A stretch of DNA of 13,878 bases from Candidatus Brocadiaceae bacterium (GTDB lineage: Bacteria; Planctomycetota; Brocadiia; SM23-32), in assembly GCA_003551785.1 (NCBI GenBank), contig PUNP01000499.1:1-13878 (forward strand). Direction: 5' to 3'. The translations under genes were made by a program, and so were the position numbers. The notes below the pieces were generated by a model. The model was not told the origin of the DNA. It worked only from the letters and a program-made list of their open reading frames with translations, and ran no database searches. This document shows positions 7,143-13,878 of the stretch, in pieces (the stretch's first letter is position 1; the number at the start of each line of letters is the position of its first letter).

Positions 7143-7781
7143 ATGAATTACAAAATGGCCGTATTCGACATCGAGGGCTGCCTGACCCTGGTCCCTACCG
7201 TGTGGGAAATCATGCATGTAAAAAACGGCACATGGGAATCACACGGTGCCCCCTACTGGCAGAGTTATCTGGATGGTGAAATGCCTTATGACCAGTTTGC
7301 CCGGCTGGATGTGGCTGCCTGGAGTGGCGCGCATAAAACACTGCTTGTTGAATCAGCGCAGGAAGTTAACCTTATGCCCGGCTGTATATCACTCATAAAG
7401 TTCTTGAAATCCAACGACATCAAAATTGTCCTTGTCAGCAACGGCTTGATGACTCTCGCTGAGCGTTTTTTAGATTTAGGGGTGGATGATGTGTATGCTA
7501 ATGAGGCCATAACCGATGGACAAGAGCTCACCGGAGACATTAAAATAAATGTCCCTTTTCATGGAAAAGGACAAGTCGTCAAAAAACTGATGTGCAAATA
7601 TAATTTGGCTCAGGAAGAGGTGATAGCTGCCGGGGACGGCCGCGCCGACATACATATGTTTGCCAAGGCAGGCAGGTCAATCGCCATTTGTCCTGCCCAT
7701 CCGCACGTTAAAGAAGCCGCAACCGATGTCATCGAAAGCGAGAACCTTGAACTTTGCATACAGTTACTATCGACTGCGTGA
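7143..7781 (+). CDS. HAD-superfamily phosphatase, phosphoserine phosphatase-like
   Basis: Cytoplasmic haloacid dehalogenase-fold hydrolase, probably acting on a small phosphorylated metabolite. Motif I is DIEGCLT (9-15): nucleophile Asp9, with Glu11 where most HAD phosphatases have Asp, as in some SerB/ThrH-like members. Motif II is SNG (99-101), motif III is Lys142 in GKG, and motif IV is GDGRADIHMF (164-173) with Asp165 and Asp169. An insert of about 65 residues after motif I is of the C1-cap size seen in the phosphoserine phosphatase subfamily. At 212 residues it matches SerB-like lengths. No Shine-Dalgarno lies before the ATG; Met5 is an alternative start. The substrate cannot be read from the sequence, and phosphoserine is only the nearest family guess. 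Confidence 0.8.
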   Translation: MNYKMAVFDIEGCLTLVPTVWEIMHVKNGTWESHGAPYWQSYLDGEMPYDQFARLDVAAWSGAHKTLLVESAQEVNLMPGCISLIKFLKSNDIKIVLVSNGLMTLAERFLDLGVDDVYANEAITDGQELTGDIKINVPFHGKGQVVKKLMCKYNLAQEEVIAAGDGRADIHMFAKAGRSIAICPAHPHVKEAATDVIESENLELCIQLLSTA

Positions 7782-7817
7782 AAAAACGGAGATTGGTGCG
7801 GAATTGTACCAATCTCC
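7781..7817. terminator. Terminator shared by convergent genes
   Basis: GGAGATTGGT (7788-7797) and ACCAATCTCC (7808-7817) form a perfect 10-bp stem with a 10-nt loop. On the minus strand the stem is followed by G and six T residues (7786-7781), a good terminator for the oxidoreductase gene whose stop lies about 20 nt before it. On the plus strand it begins only 6 nt after the HAD stop codon; a T-run follows only after AATAAACCG, so termination in that direction is weaker. Confidence 0.8.
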
Positions 7818-7837
7818 AATAAACCGTTTTACCCTTT

Positions 7838-8848
7838 TCAGAGCATCACCTGATTTCCATCGCGTGCAGACTGATAAATCGCATCCACAATACGCATGAC
7901 AGTGACACCATGCGCGGCCGAAGGTTCAGGCTCATGCCCCTCTCTGACAGCATCAATAAAATGCTGCTGAGGAGTCTGCGGGGCATGCTGCAATTTAAGC
8001 TGTTCTGTTTTGGGCCCATCCTCACCTTCGCAGCAAAAAGTCAGCTGAGAATTCCGCTCGAAGACGGATGCTTTGGTTCCGTACATCTTCATGGTCACCT
8101 CACTCCCCGCGGTCTGATGCCCGTCCCAGCTTGAGGCCAAATAAAGCGATGAGCCGTTCTGGAATTTTATCATCGCAGCGGCAAAATCTTCACAGTCGAA
8201 ATCCACATCCACCATTTTTTCCCTTGCCAGTAAATTATGGGCAGCACCGAGGACAGATTGGGGACGTGGGTAGCCCATAAGCCATAATGCCAAATCAAGC
8301 CTGTGCACACCAAGATCGATCAGCGGCCCCCCGCCGCTGCGGCTCTTTTTGCCAAACCAGGAACCGGGGTAAGGATAGCCGTCCATACGTGTATATGTCG
8401 TTGTAACATGATATATCATACCGAACCGACCGGCATCCACCATGGGTTTTAGCGTAGCACCGGTTGTCATGAAGCGCATATTGAAATGCATCATGAGAGT
8501 CAATCCTGACGTTTCCGCCTGTTTTTTCATGCTTACTGCTTCTTCAGCGTTCATCGCCATCGGTTTTTCGCAAAGGACATGCTTACCGGCGTTAAGCAAA
8601 TCCATTGTGATGGGATAATGCAAATAATTAGGCACCGCTACCGCCGCTGCATCAAGATTGTCCATTGCTAACAATTGTTTATAATCCTTGCATGCCTTTG
8701 CCCGGGGGAACTGCTTCGAAGCTCGAGACAGCTTCTCTTCGTCGGGGTCGCAGATCGCTGTTAACCTGGCATGTGAACAATCCGCGAAGTTATCCGCATG
8801 CTGCATACCCTTACGTAAACCTATAACGCCTACATTAATATTTCTCAT
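7838..8848 (-). CDS. Gfo/Idh/MocA family oxidoreductase
   Basis: NAD(P)-dependent dehydrogenase of the sugar/inositol type. The N-terminal Rossmann segment VGVIGLRKGM (6-15) is followed by a CDP segment (33-35), the family EKP motif (CEKP, 93-96, catalytic Lys95) and the C-terminal GGGPLIDLGVHRLDLALWLMG (172-192), carrying the conserved Asp178 and His182. At 336 residues it is typical. The dinucleotide loop is atypical: the second glycine of GxGxxG is Arg12. No signal peptide is present, so it should be cytoplasmic. A weak AAGG lies close to the ATG. It follows the solute-binding protein gene on the same strand, but 303 nt of repeats separate them, so co-transcription is doubtful. The substrate is not predictable. 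Confidence 0.93.
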   Translation of the reverse strand: MRNINVGVIGLRKGMQHADNFADCSHARLTAICDPDEEKLSRASKQFPRAKACKDYKQLLAMDNLDAAAVAVPNYLHYPITMDLLNAGKHVLCEKPMAMNAEEAVSMKKQAETSGLTLMMHFNMRFMTTGATLKPMVDAGRFGMIYHVTTTYTRMDGYPYPGSWFGKKSRSGGGPLIDLGVHRLDLALWLMGYPRPQSVLGAAHNLLAREKMVDVDFDCEDFAAAMIKFQNGSSLYLASSWDGHQTAGSEVTMKMYGTKASVFERNSQLTFCCEGEDGPKTEQLKLQHAPQTPQQHFIDAVREGHEPEPSAAHGVTVMRIVDAIYQSARDGNQVML

Positions 8849-8922
8849 TACCTTACCGCCTAAAGTACCTTCTAAAAAGTAAAACTTCCGGATATTCGTA
8901 CGTCGTGAAACGCCAGGGGCGT

Positions 8923-9133
8923 GGCTGAAAAGGTTCCAACAGATTCGTATAGAGCTCCTTCAGGGGCTCCTGATTTTGAATAATGTCGCGCTGAGGCGGG
9001 GACGGTTGAAAGCGTCCACTGCAAGCCTGGCCGAAAAGGCAATAACAGGTTCGTAGTGAGCCCTTTCAAGGGCTACGGAATCCGGAAATTGTTACGCGCT
9101 CCCCGGGACGCTTGAAAGCGTCCACTACGAGCC
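8923..9133. repeat. Two tandem 105-bp cloverleaf-like units
   Basis: Unit 1 is 8923-9027 and unit 2 is 9029-9133, equal in length and matching at 75 of 105 positions by hand count. In unit 2, GGTTCGTAGTG (9048-9058) pairs with CACTACGAGCC (9123-9133) at 10 of 11 positions. Inside are hairpins AGCCCT-TTCA-AGGGCT (9059-9074) and GGACGCT-TGAA-AGCGTCC (9106-9123). Unit 1 has the same plan with a few mismatches. The layout resembles paired inverted REP sequences (BIMEs). It fills most of the spacer 8849-9151 and may also stop transcription from the upstream gene. Confidence 0.85.
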
Positions 9134-9151
9134 GAGTTTTCGGTTGTGCCC

Positions 9152-11653
9152 CTACGGCCTGACCACAAATTCACGCGTTTGAAAAACTGGTATACTTACC
9201 TGATTCGAAACAACAGCCACTTCTAAAATGTTGGGGCCGATTGCTAAATCTTCGGTTTGTTCCGGTTCAAACCGCACGCCCCATTTGCCATCCTCTATTT
9301 CAGATAACGTGCCTCTGAAAATGACATTATCTCTGGAGTCATACCACAGGTATGTGACATCATCAAGGAACTCCGATTTATACGGTTCATCTTTAAAAGT
9401 CACGTTAACCGAGAATTCGACTTCCTGACCGCGCCTGATACTCCTCGGCCCCGAGATTGACACTTGCGGCATTATAGGTTCTTCGAACATCGACCACCTG
9501 TCAGCAGGATCAGGATAATCTTCAAAACGCTTCAGATGAATGTTTTCCTCCACCGGATGTATTCTATGCAGGTAAAAAGGCCCTAACCCCACCCAGAAGT
9601 GTTCCTTGTCATCATACCATTGCTGTAAATTTTGCCAACGTTCAGCAACATCGTTTTCGGTTACGAATTCCCGCAGCACATCACCGTAAGGGATATAATT
9701 GTCCGAGGAGGCCTGTTTCAGCATATCATTAAGGATGCTCAAACTTTCCGATTCCCGCGTCATATCAGTCCATTGTATCTGCAATTGATCGGCTTTGTGA
9801 TTGGAGAAGGCGAGTTTACCTTCACGTTCCGCCATGATTCCGAGCGTAACAGTATGCCAGGGGCCGGGTCCGTGCGTATAAGTCGGAAACCACGTCGAGA
9901 CATTGTTCTCGGCATCCAGGCTGAAACTTTCACTGTAAGTTTCAATAATCAGCGGGGATTCACTGGCGATGCGCACCCCACGGAAATTCCGCTTGAAAGA
10001 TTCAAAGGCGGGTACCTGTGAATGATCAAAAAGCTTGCTGGCCTCGTCCGCACGGTCAAAACTCAGGATCATGGACAGCACAAAATCGGCGATTGATAAT
10101 TTACTGCCGTCATGCCATTGGATATCAAAAAGTTCCTCGGGATAATAGACAACGCTCTTGCGCCTCGCAGTAAGCCCGTCGGGATATTGATCTTCGACTG
10201 TCTGGAATATCTGATTTTCCGCATCCCAGTCTATCCATGCATCGTCGGGCACATCGATTTGTTCTGCAAATTCCAGATTCACCCAGTCATGTGTCTTCTG
10301 CACAGGTAAACCCTGCTGCAAAACGACATCCGCTTTTTCGATACGCTGCGGCCATTGCAGCCCCGTATAAGGGTCAATGATTACACCGTAATCATTGGTA
10401 GCACGTTTGAACATCATATCGAATATCCAGTTACTCCCGTTGAGTGGATTCCAGGGGTCAGCAATCAAATCGGCCAAAGCGATATTAGCAACTCCACCGA
10501 TCTGGTCTCCTATTCTCAGTGTATACGGCCAGAGATAGGCACCGGAGATGCCCCCGGCGAGATCGGCGGCAACACTGACTTCGGACCGCCGCGGTGCGAC
10601 GCTGAAGGGTTCAACAAGCCAAATCCGCACTGAATTTTCAAGAGCCAATTCCATGCCCCTTTCAAACAACTCCTGACGTTCTTCCAGCGAATCGAAATCA
10701 CGGCGTCCCAATCTTTCAGAGACTTCATCGAATTCATCGGACGGTTGATAGGCCTGCCAGAGCGGCACACCCATTCCGCGGGGGGTATAATAGAAATTGA
10801 AAACGTTGGTCTGATCGCGCTGTATAACAGTGGAAATCCATGCACCTGTGTATATGTGAAACAATCCCTGCTCAGGATCAGCCCCCGTCCAGACGGGCGA
10901 CGCATCGGAAGCGGAGCGATAATCTCTTAAAACATCGAAACCCAAATTCTCAAGCAGGGCAGCAAGATAATCACCGATCTCCCGGCGCTGATCTTCGGTT
11001 CTGATAAGCAGGCGCAGTTCAACCACCTCACCATCATAACGCCATTCATCATCCACCTTTTCAGCCCCGAGTTCTTCCATAGCCTGTGTTATTATACTTT
11101 CCGCCTTCCGGGGGTCATGAGAATAGCGCTGCTCAAGCACCCTCGCCTTCTCCACAGATCGAGCGTAATCGGGAAAGGAATTACTGATAGGAAACCAGGT
11201 GGGCTGCGCCATCCCATCGTAAATCTCACCCACGATATAATCACGGTCGACCAGCCAATTTATGGCCTCTCTGACTTCAGCTAATGCAAAAGGATTAAGT
11301 TTGCCGCTCTCGGCAAAAACAGGGCCGGCGGGGTTAAAAGAGAGTTCCACCGACTGCCCCATCTGACGTTCATAGTCGATGTCATCCCGATCTAAAATTG
11401 ACTCATACAGTTCGGGGTTCGTAATATCCGTTGCGTAAAGATGCAGCTCTTTATTAATTAACTGCCGGAAAGCCGTTGAAGCGGAAGCCTGACGGCCGGC
11501 TACCACCTCATCAATCCAGGCACCTTTCCGAACCTCCTTTTCGCCTGCATAGAGGAGCGCGTTTATTGACATGAAAAACAGGATGGAGAACGTTACAAAA
11601 AAAGAATTCACAACAGAAGTGCGGATAACGTTAGTTTCCAGAAATAATTTCAT
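9152..11653 (-). CDS. Exported family-5 (oligopeptide/nickel-type) ABC solute-binding protein, permuted, with C-terminal beta domain
   Basis: The product has 833 residues. The start at 11653 is chosen because AGGAGG lies 7 nt upstream and the protein then begins with a signal peptide (Lys2, hydrophobic 17-35, ALLYA at 32-36); an upstream in-frame ATG at 11725 lacks both. There is no lipobox, so it is probably periplasmic. Family-5 signatures are present but out of order. GAWIDEV (44-50) matches the segment usually in mid-protein. VREAINWLVDRDYIV (127-141) and a LENLGFDV segment (234-241) match the usual C-terminal half. WHDGSKLSIADF (513-524) and VGLGPFYL (688-695) match the usual N-terminal half. 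About 100 residues from 729 look like an Ig-like or other beta domain. No permease or ATPase genes are nearby. The ligand is unknown. Confidence 0.82.
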   Translation of the reverse strand: MKLFLETNVIRTSVVNSFFVTFSILFFMSINALLYAGEKEVRKGAWIDEVVAGRQASASTAFRQLINKELHLYATDITNPELYESILDRDDIDYERQMGQSVELSFNPAGPVFAESGKLNPFALAEVREAINWLVDRDYIVGEIYDGMAQPTWFPISNSFPDYARSVEKARVLEQRYSHDPRKAESIITQAMEELGAEKVDDEWRYDGEVVELRLLIRTEDQRREIGDYLAALLENLGFDVLRDYRSASDASPVWTGADPEQGLFHIYTGAWISTVIQRDQTNVFNFYYTPRGMGVPLWQAYQPSDEFDEVSERLGRRDFDSLEERQELFERGMELALENSVRIWLVEPFSVAPRRSEVSVAADLAGGISGAYLWPYTLRIGDQIGGVANIALADLIADPWNPLNGSNWIFDMMFKRATNDYGVIIDPYTGLQWPQRIEKADVVLQQGLPVQKTHDWVNLEFAEQIDVPDDAWIDWDAENQIFQTVEDQYPDGLTARRKSVVYYPEELFDIQWHDGSKLSIADFVLSMILSFDRADEASKLFDHSQVPAFESFKRNFRGVRIASESPLIIETYSESFSLDAENNVSTWFPTYTHGPGPWHTVTLGIMAEREGKLAFSNHKADQLQIQWTDMTRESESLSILNDMLKQASSDNYIPYGDVLREFVTENDVAERWQNLQQWYDDKEHFWVGLGPFYLHRIHPVEENIHLKRFEDYPDPADRWSMFEEPIMPQVSISGPRSIRRGQEVEFSVNVTFKDEPYKSEFLDDVTYLWYDSRDNVIFRGTLSEIEDGKWGVRFEPEQTEDLAIGPNILEVAVVSNQVSIPVFQTREFVVRP

Positions 11654-11888
11654 GATTAAACCTCCTAAGATTGACACAGTTCGAGCCACGTAAATATTCA
11701 GTGAACCCCGTTGCCTCGTCACCACCGTTCTTTTTTACTCATAAGTTATTGATTTGCAAAGAATAATTTTGATATACCTGCCCACTTTATCCGCAAAGAT
11801 GAAAGAGAGCCAAAATGACACTTTAAAAATGGACTTTTAATCTTTTATACGCAATATTGCCTTTGGTTTGTGAAATGTTCGATATAAC

Positions 11889-13103
11889 TCATTCTTGATC
11901 GAGCTTGAAAGCGCTGTGGATGGCTTTCAAAGCATCTTTCCCTTTCTCGAAACCAATAACGACGGAAATACGTATTTCAGAAGTGCTTATCATCTCGATG
12001 TTGATCCCGTTATCGGCAAGCGCCTGGAACATTGTTTCCGCAACACCGGTATGGTTTTTCATCCCCACACCCACTATGCTGACTTTGGCAATGTTTTCAT
12101 CAACTTCCACTTCACCACAGCCTAATTGTTCCATAACGCTTTCAGTGGCTCTTCGCGCGGCGGGTAAATCATCTTGCAGCACGGTAAAGCTGAGGTCGGT
12201 AATACCCTGAGCGCTGACATTCTGTACAATAACATCGACATTGATATGCTCTTTCGATATAGCTCTGAAAATCCGTGCAGCGGCACCGGGAGTATCCGGA
12301 ACATCCCTTACGGTCACTTTAGCTTCATTTTCTTCCAGTGCAACTCCACGCACGTCTACCTGTTCCATTTCTTCGGTATTACTCACGAGTGTACCCTCCG
12401 TAAAATTCTCGCTGGATCTGACCCTGAACGGGACTGAGAATCTTTTAGCAATTTCAACTGAACGAGACTGCATTACATTGGCGCCAAGACTGGCCAGTTC
12501 CAGCAGCTCATCATAATCAATAGTGTGAATTAAGTGCGCCTGGGAAACCAGACGGGGGTCTGTAGTATAAATACCATCTACGTCAGTAAAGATATCACAA
12601 CGGTCGGCTTCAAGTGCGGCCGCCAGTGCAATGGCGGTCGTATCGGAGCCGCCACGTCCGAGGGTGGTAATATTATCTTCGGAATCAACGCCCTGGAATC
12701 CTGCAACAATAACTATCCGACCTTTATCCAATTCCCCAACTACTCGCCCGGTGTTTATTTGACGTATCTTTGCTTTGCTGGAGACATTATCGGTATGGAT
12801 ACCGGCCTGAGCGCCGGTAAGGCTGACGGCTTCATACCCTAAAGAATGAATTGCTATGGCCATAAGTGCGATAGACATTTGCTCTCCCACTGCCATCAGC
12901 ATGTCCATTTCGCGCGGTTCGGGTTCTTCATGTAACTGTCTAGCCAACTCTATAAGCTCGTCCGTCCTATCCCCCATAGCGCTGACTACCATAACGACAT
13001 CGTTACCACCTTCGAATTCCGTAACCGCTCGTTTAGCGGCATTTTTTAACTTCTGGGGGTCTGCAACTGAAGACCCTCCGAATTTTTGGACTACGATTGC
13101 CAT
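11889..13103 (-). CDS. lysC: Aspartokinase
   Basis: Phosphorylates L-aspartate, the first step toward lysine, threonine and methionine. The catalytic domain has KFGGSSV (7-13), GRGGSDTTA (149-157) and TDVDGIYTTDPR (173-184). Two ACT domains follow, with VPDTPGAAARIF (about 269-280) and VGVGMKNHTGVAETMF in the second. At 404 residues with no fused homoserine dehydrogenase it is the monofunctional Bacillus/Corynebacterium type. Met246, just before the ACT region and preceded by GAAGAA, matches the position where such genes start a separate beta subunit. Upstream, a weak GAGA precedes the ATG, and GTAAAG-(7 nt)-CTTTAC (13155-13173) is a small inverted repeat in the leader; no lysine riboswitch sequence was seen. 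A dapA-like remnant lies upstream on the same strand. Confidence 0.96.
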   Translation of the reverse strand: MAIVVQKFGGSSVADPQKLKNAAKRAVTEFEGGNDVVMVVSAMGDRTDELIELARQLHEEPEPREMDMLMAVGEQMSIALMAIAIHSLGYEAVSLTGAQAGIHTDNVSSKAKIRQINTGRVVGELDKGRIVIVAGFQGVDSEDNITTLGRGGSDTTAIALAAALEADRCDIFTDVDGIYTTDPRLVSQAHLIHTIDYDELLELASLGANVMQSRSVEIAKRFSVPFRVRSSENFTEGTLVSNTEEMEQVDVRGVALEENEAKVTVRDVPDTPGAAARIFRAISKEHINVDVIVQNVSAQGITDLSFTVLQDDLPAARRATESVMEQLGCGEVEVDENIAKVSIVGVGMKNHTGVAETMFQALADNGINIEMISTSEIRISVVIGFEKGKDALKAIHSAFKLDQE

Positions 13104-13244
13104 GTCTGTTCTCGTAAAAGTAATTATTAAATGTGTTTAATAGAAAAGAATATGGTAAAGTATTGGGCTTTACACCTTGTCCTTGGATACCTGTAGTTAA
13201 TTACGGAAAAGGAAATAATAAGCAAACGCTGCAACTTCAAGTGT

Positions 13245-13409
13245 TGAAATGAGCTTTCAGCTCATGTTTTTATTCATCATCCTGTATCCCGGGATTTCAT
13301 GTCCTTTCAGGACATTCCATCCCGGGCTATTATGAAACCGTCCCTTCGGGACTCCAGACGGAATTCCACTCTTTTAATTTCAAATTACCAGTCTAATTCG
13401 AGAAGAACC
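13245..13409 (+). repeat. Dispersed 165-bp structured repeat, copy B
   Basis: This is the partner of 5961-6125. The nested hairpin is CCCGGGAT (13288-13295) / ATCCCGGG (13319-13326) around ATGTCC/GGACAT, followed by GTCCC-TTC-GGGAC (13340-13352). A short stem ATGAGC-TTTCA-GCTCAT at its left end is perfect here and has one mismatch in copy A. It sits between lysC and the dapA-like remnant, whose stop codon lies 33 nt beyond its right end. The rest of spacer 13104-13244 holds only the small lysC leader hairpin. Confidence 0.85.
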
Positions 13410-13441
13410 TAATATAATGGTTGTAACTTTTTATTTCAAGT

Positions 13442-13552
13442 TTAAGCTTCGGATAACCGCAACGCTTCCTCGACAATTTTCACATTTTCCTCGGTATGGG
13501 CTTCCGCCAATGGAAAACGACTATTAGGCCAAAAGTTGACGCTGCAGAAACC
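13442..13552 (-). pseudogene. Remnant of the 3' end of a gene, possibly dapA
   Basis: On the minus strand an open stretch of 36 codons, from an in-frame stop (13553-13555) to TAA (13442-13444), encodes a tail reading NSRFPLAEAHTEENVKIVEE then a short AL-rich helix. An R-x-P-L segment followed by an E-E-N-containing amphipathic helix is how 4-hydroxy-tetrahydrodipicolinate synthase (DapA) proteins usually end, and lysC next door fits a lysine cluster. There is no start codon, ribosome site or upstream domain: beyond 13553 no frame continues the homology. It is therefore a truncated fragment. DapA identity is a guess from a short C-terminus; another aldolase of the same family would look similar. 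Confidence 0.4.
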
Positions 13553-13583
13553 TTACAGCGCAAATTCCTCGCAGAACCTTACA
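13543..13583. repeat. Short direct repeats at the remnant boundary
   Basis: GCAGAAACCTTACA (13543-13556) and GCAGAACCTTACA (13571-13583) differ by one inserted A. On the minus strand they read TGTAAGGTTTCTGC and TGTAAGGTTCTGC. The first copy spans the stop that ends the dapA-like reading frame. The rest of 13556-13688 shows no gene. Confidence 0.6.
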
Positions 13584-13688
13584 ATTGAAACTCAGGCGTG
13601 GTTTTGTCTACAATGGTAAGTATGCAGTTGAACGCGTGTCGCCGCTCCGGATGATTATCCTGGATATTTCTTTTTTTCAACTAAAACC

Positions 13689-13878
13689 ATGAATGATAAC
13701 AAACAAATGGATGGATGGACGGGGCAGCAGGGATTTAGTAATGTTCATGCTGATATCGCTTTTTTTATTTCTATTATCATGTTCATTTCCGCCTGCCACA
13801 GCATACCTTCAAACCGCACCGACACGCATGATAAACATCAGAATGAAGATATCAGCACCGCTGATCCGGATGACAGCC
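13689..13878 (+). CDS. N-terminus of a probable lipoprotein, cut by the window end
   Basis: From ATG at 13689 the frame stays open to the window edge (63 codons). It has a hydrophobic stretch FFISIIMFISAC with a lipobox-like ISAC (Cys36, codon 13794-13796), followed by a hydrophilic Ser/Thr/Asp/Glu/Asn-rich linker typical of exported lipoproteins. The region before the hydrophobic core has acidic residues and only one Lys, so the true start may be later, and no clear Shine-Dalgarno is seen. A second frame from ATG at 13741 also stays open and encodes LFLFLLSC, another good lipobox, with GGGA 8 nt upstream; its later codons (ATA, AGA) look less like the other genes here. One of the two is likely real. 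The function is unknown. Confidence 0.5.
   Translation, partial: MNDNKQMDGWTGQQGFSNVHADIAFFISIIMFISACHSIPSNRTDTHDKHQNEDISTADPDDS

Noticed and set aside
11654..11725. Longer solute-binding protein start at 11725
   Set aside because: The AGGAGG site and the signal peptide both point to the ATG at 11653.
13104..13244. Lysine riboswitch upstream of lysC
   Set aside because: The leader is too short and lacks the conserved AGAGGNGC-type core; only a small 6-bp inverted repeat is present.

Overview
The window reads as chromosomal DNA from a free-living bacterium, about half G+C. It holds housekeeping genes separated by unusually long, hairpin-rich spacers. PPDK, a Gfo/Idh/MocA oxidoreductase, an orphan exported solute-binding protein and many small nested-hairpin repeats would fit a member of the Planctomycetes-Verrucomicrobia-Lentisphaerae/Kiritimatiellae group. 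No marker gene proves this, so the placement is a low-confidence inference. No rRNA, tRNA, CRISPR array, transposase or phage gene was seen.

Layout. 1-250: hairpin-rich spacer. 251-763 (-): peptide deformylase. 985-1017: terminator of the next gene. 1053-3968 (-): pyruvate, phosphate dikinase. 3969-4343: spacer with two inverted repeats in the ppdK leader and a possible 21-codon ORF. 4344-5705 (-): CCA-adding/poly(A) polymerase-family nucleotidyltransferase. 5706-6324: long spacer with a perfect 17-bp hairpin, copy A of a 165-bp dispersed repeat and a strong sigma70-type promoter. 6325-6888 (+): TlyA/FtsJ-like methyltransferase without an S4 domain. 7143-7781 (+): HAD phosphatase with its own promoter. 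7838-8848 (-): Gfo/Idh/MocA oxidoreductase, convergent with the HAD gene across a shared terminator hairpin. 8923-9133: two tandem 105-bp cloverleaf-like repeat units. 9152-11653 (-): large exported family-5 solute-binding protein whose conserved segments lie in circularly permuted order. 11889-13103 (-): aspartokinase. 13245-13409: copy B of the dispersed repeat. 13442-13552 (-): about 36 codons that look like the 3' end of a lost dapA-type gene. 13689-end (+): start of a probable lipoprotein gene.

Function. Most genes appear to be transcribed singly. Def and the nucleotidyltransferase serve protein and tRNA maturation. PPDK links pyruvate and PEP. Aspartokinase opens the lysine/threonine/methionine pathway, and the dapA-like remnant beside it hints at a former lysine cluster. 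I did not find a defence or mobile system. The least ordinary items are the permuted solute-binding protein, the two structured repeat families (one with a compensatory base-pair change between copies), and the broken gene with short direct repeats near 13543-13583.
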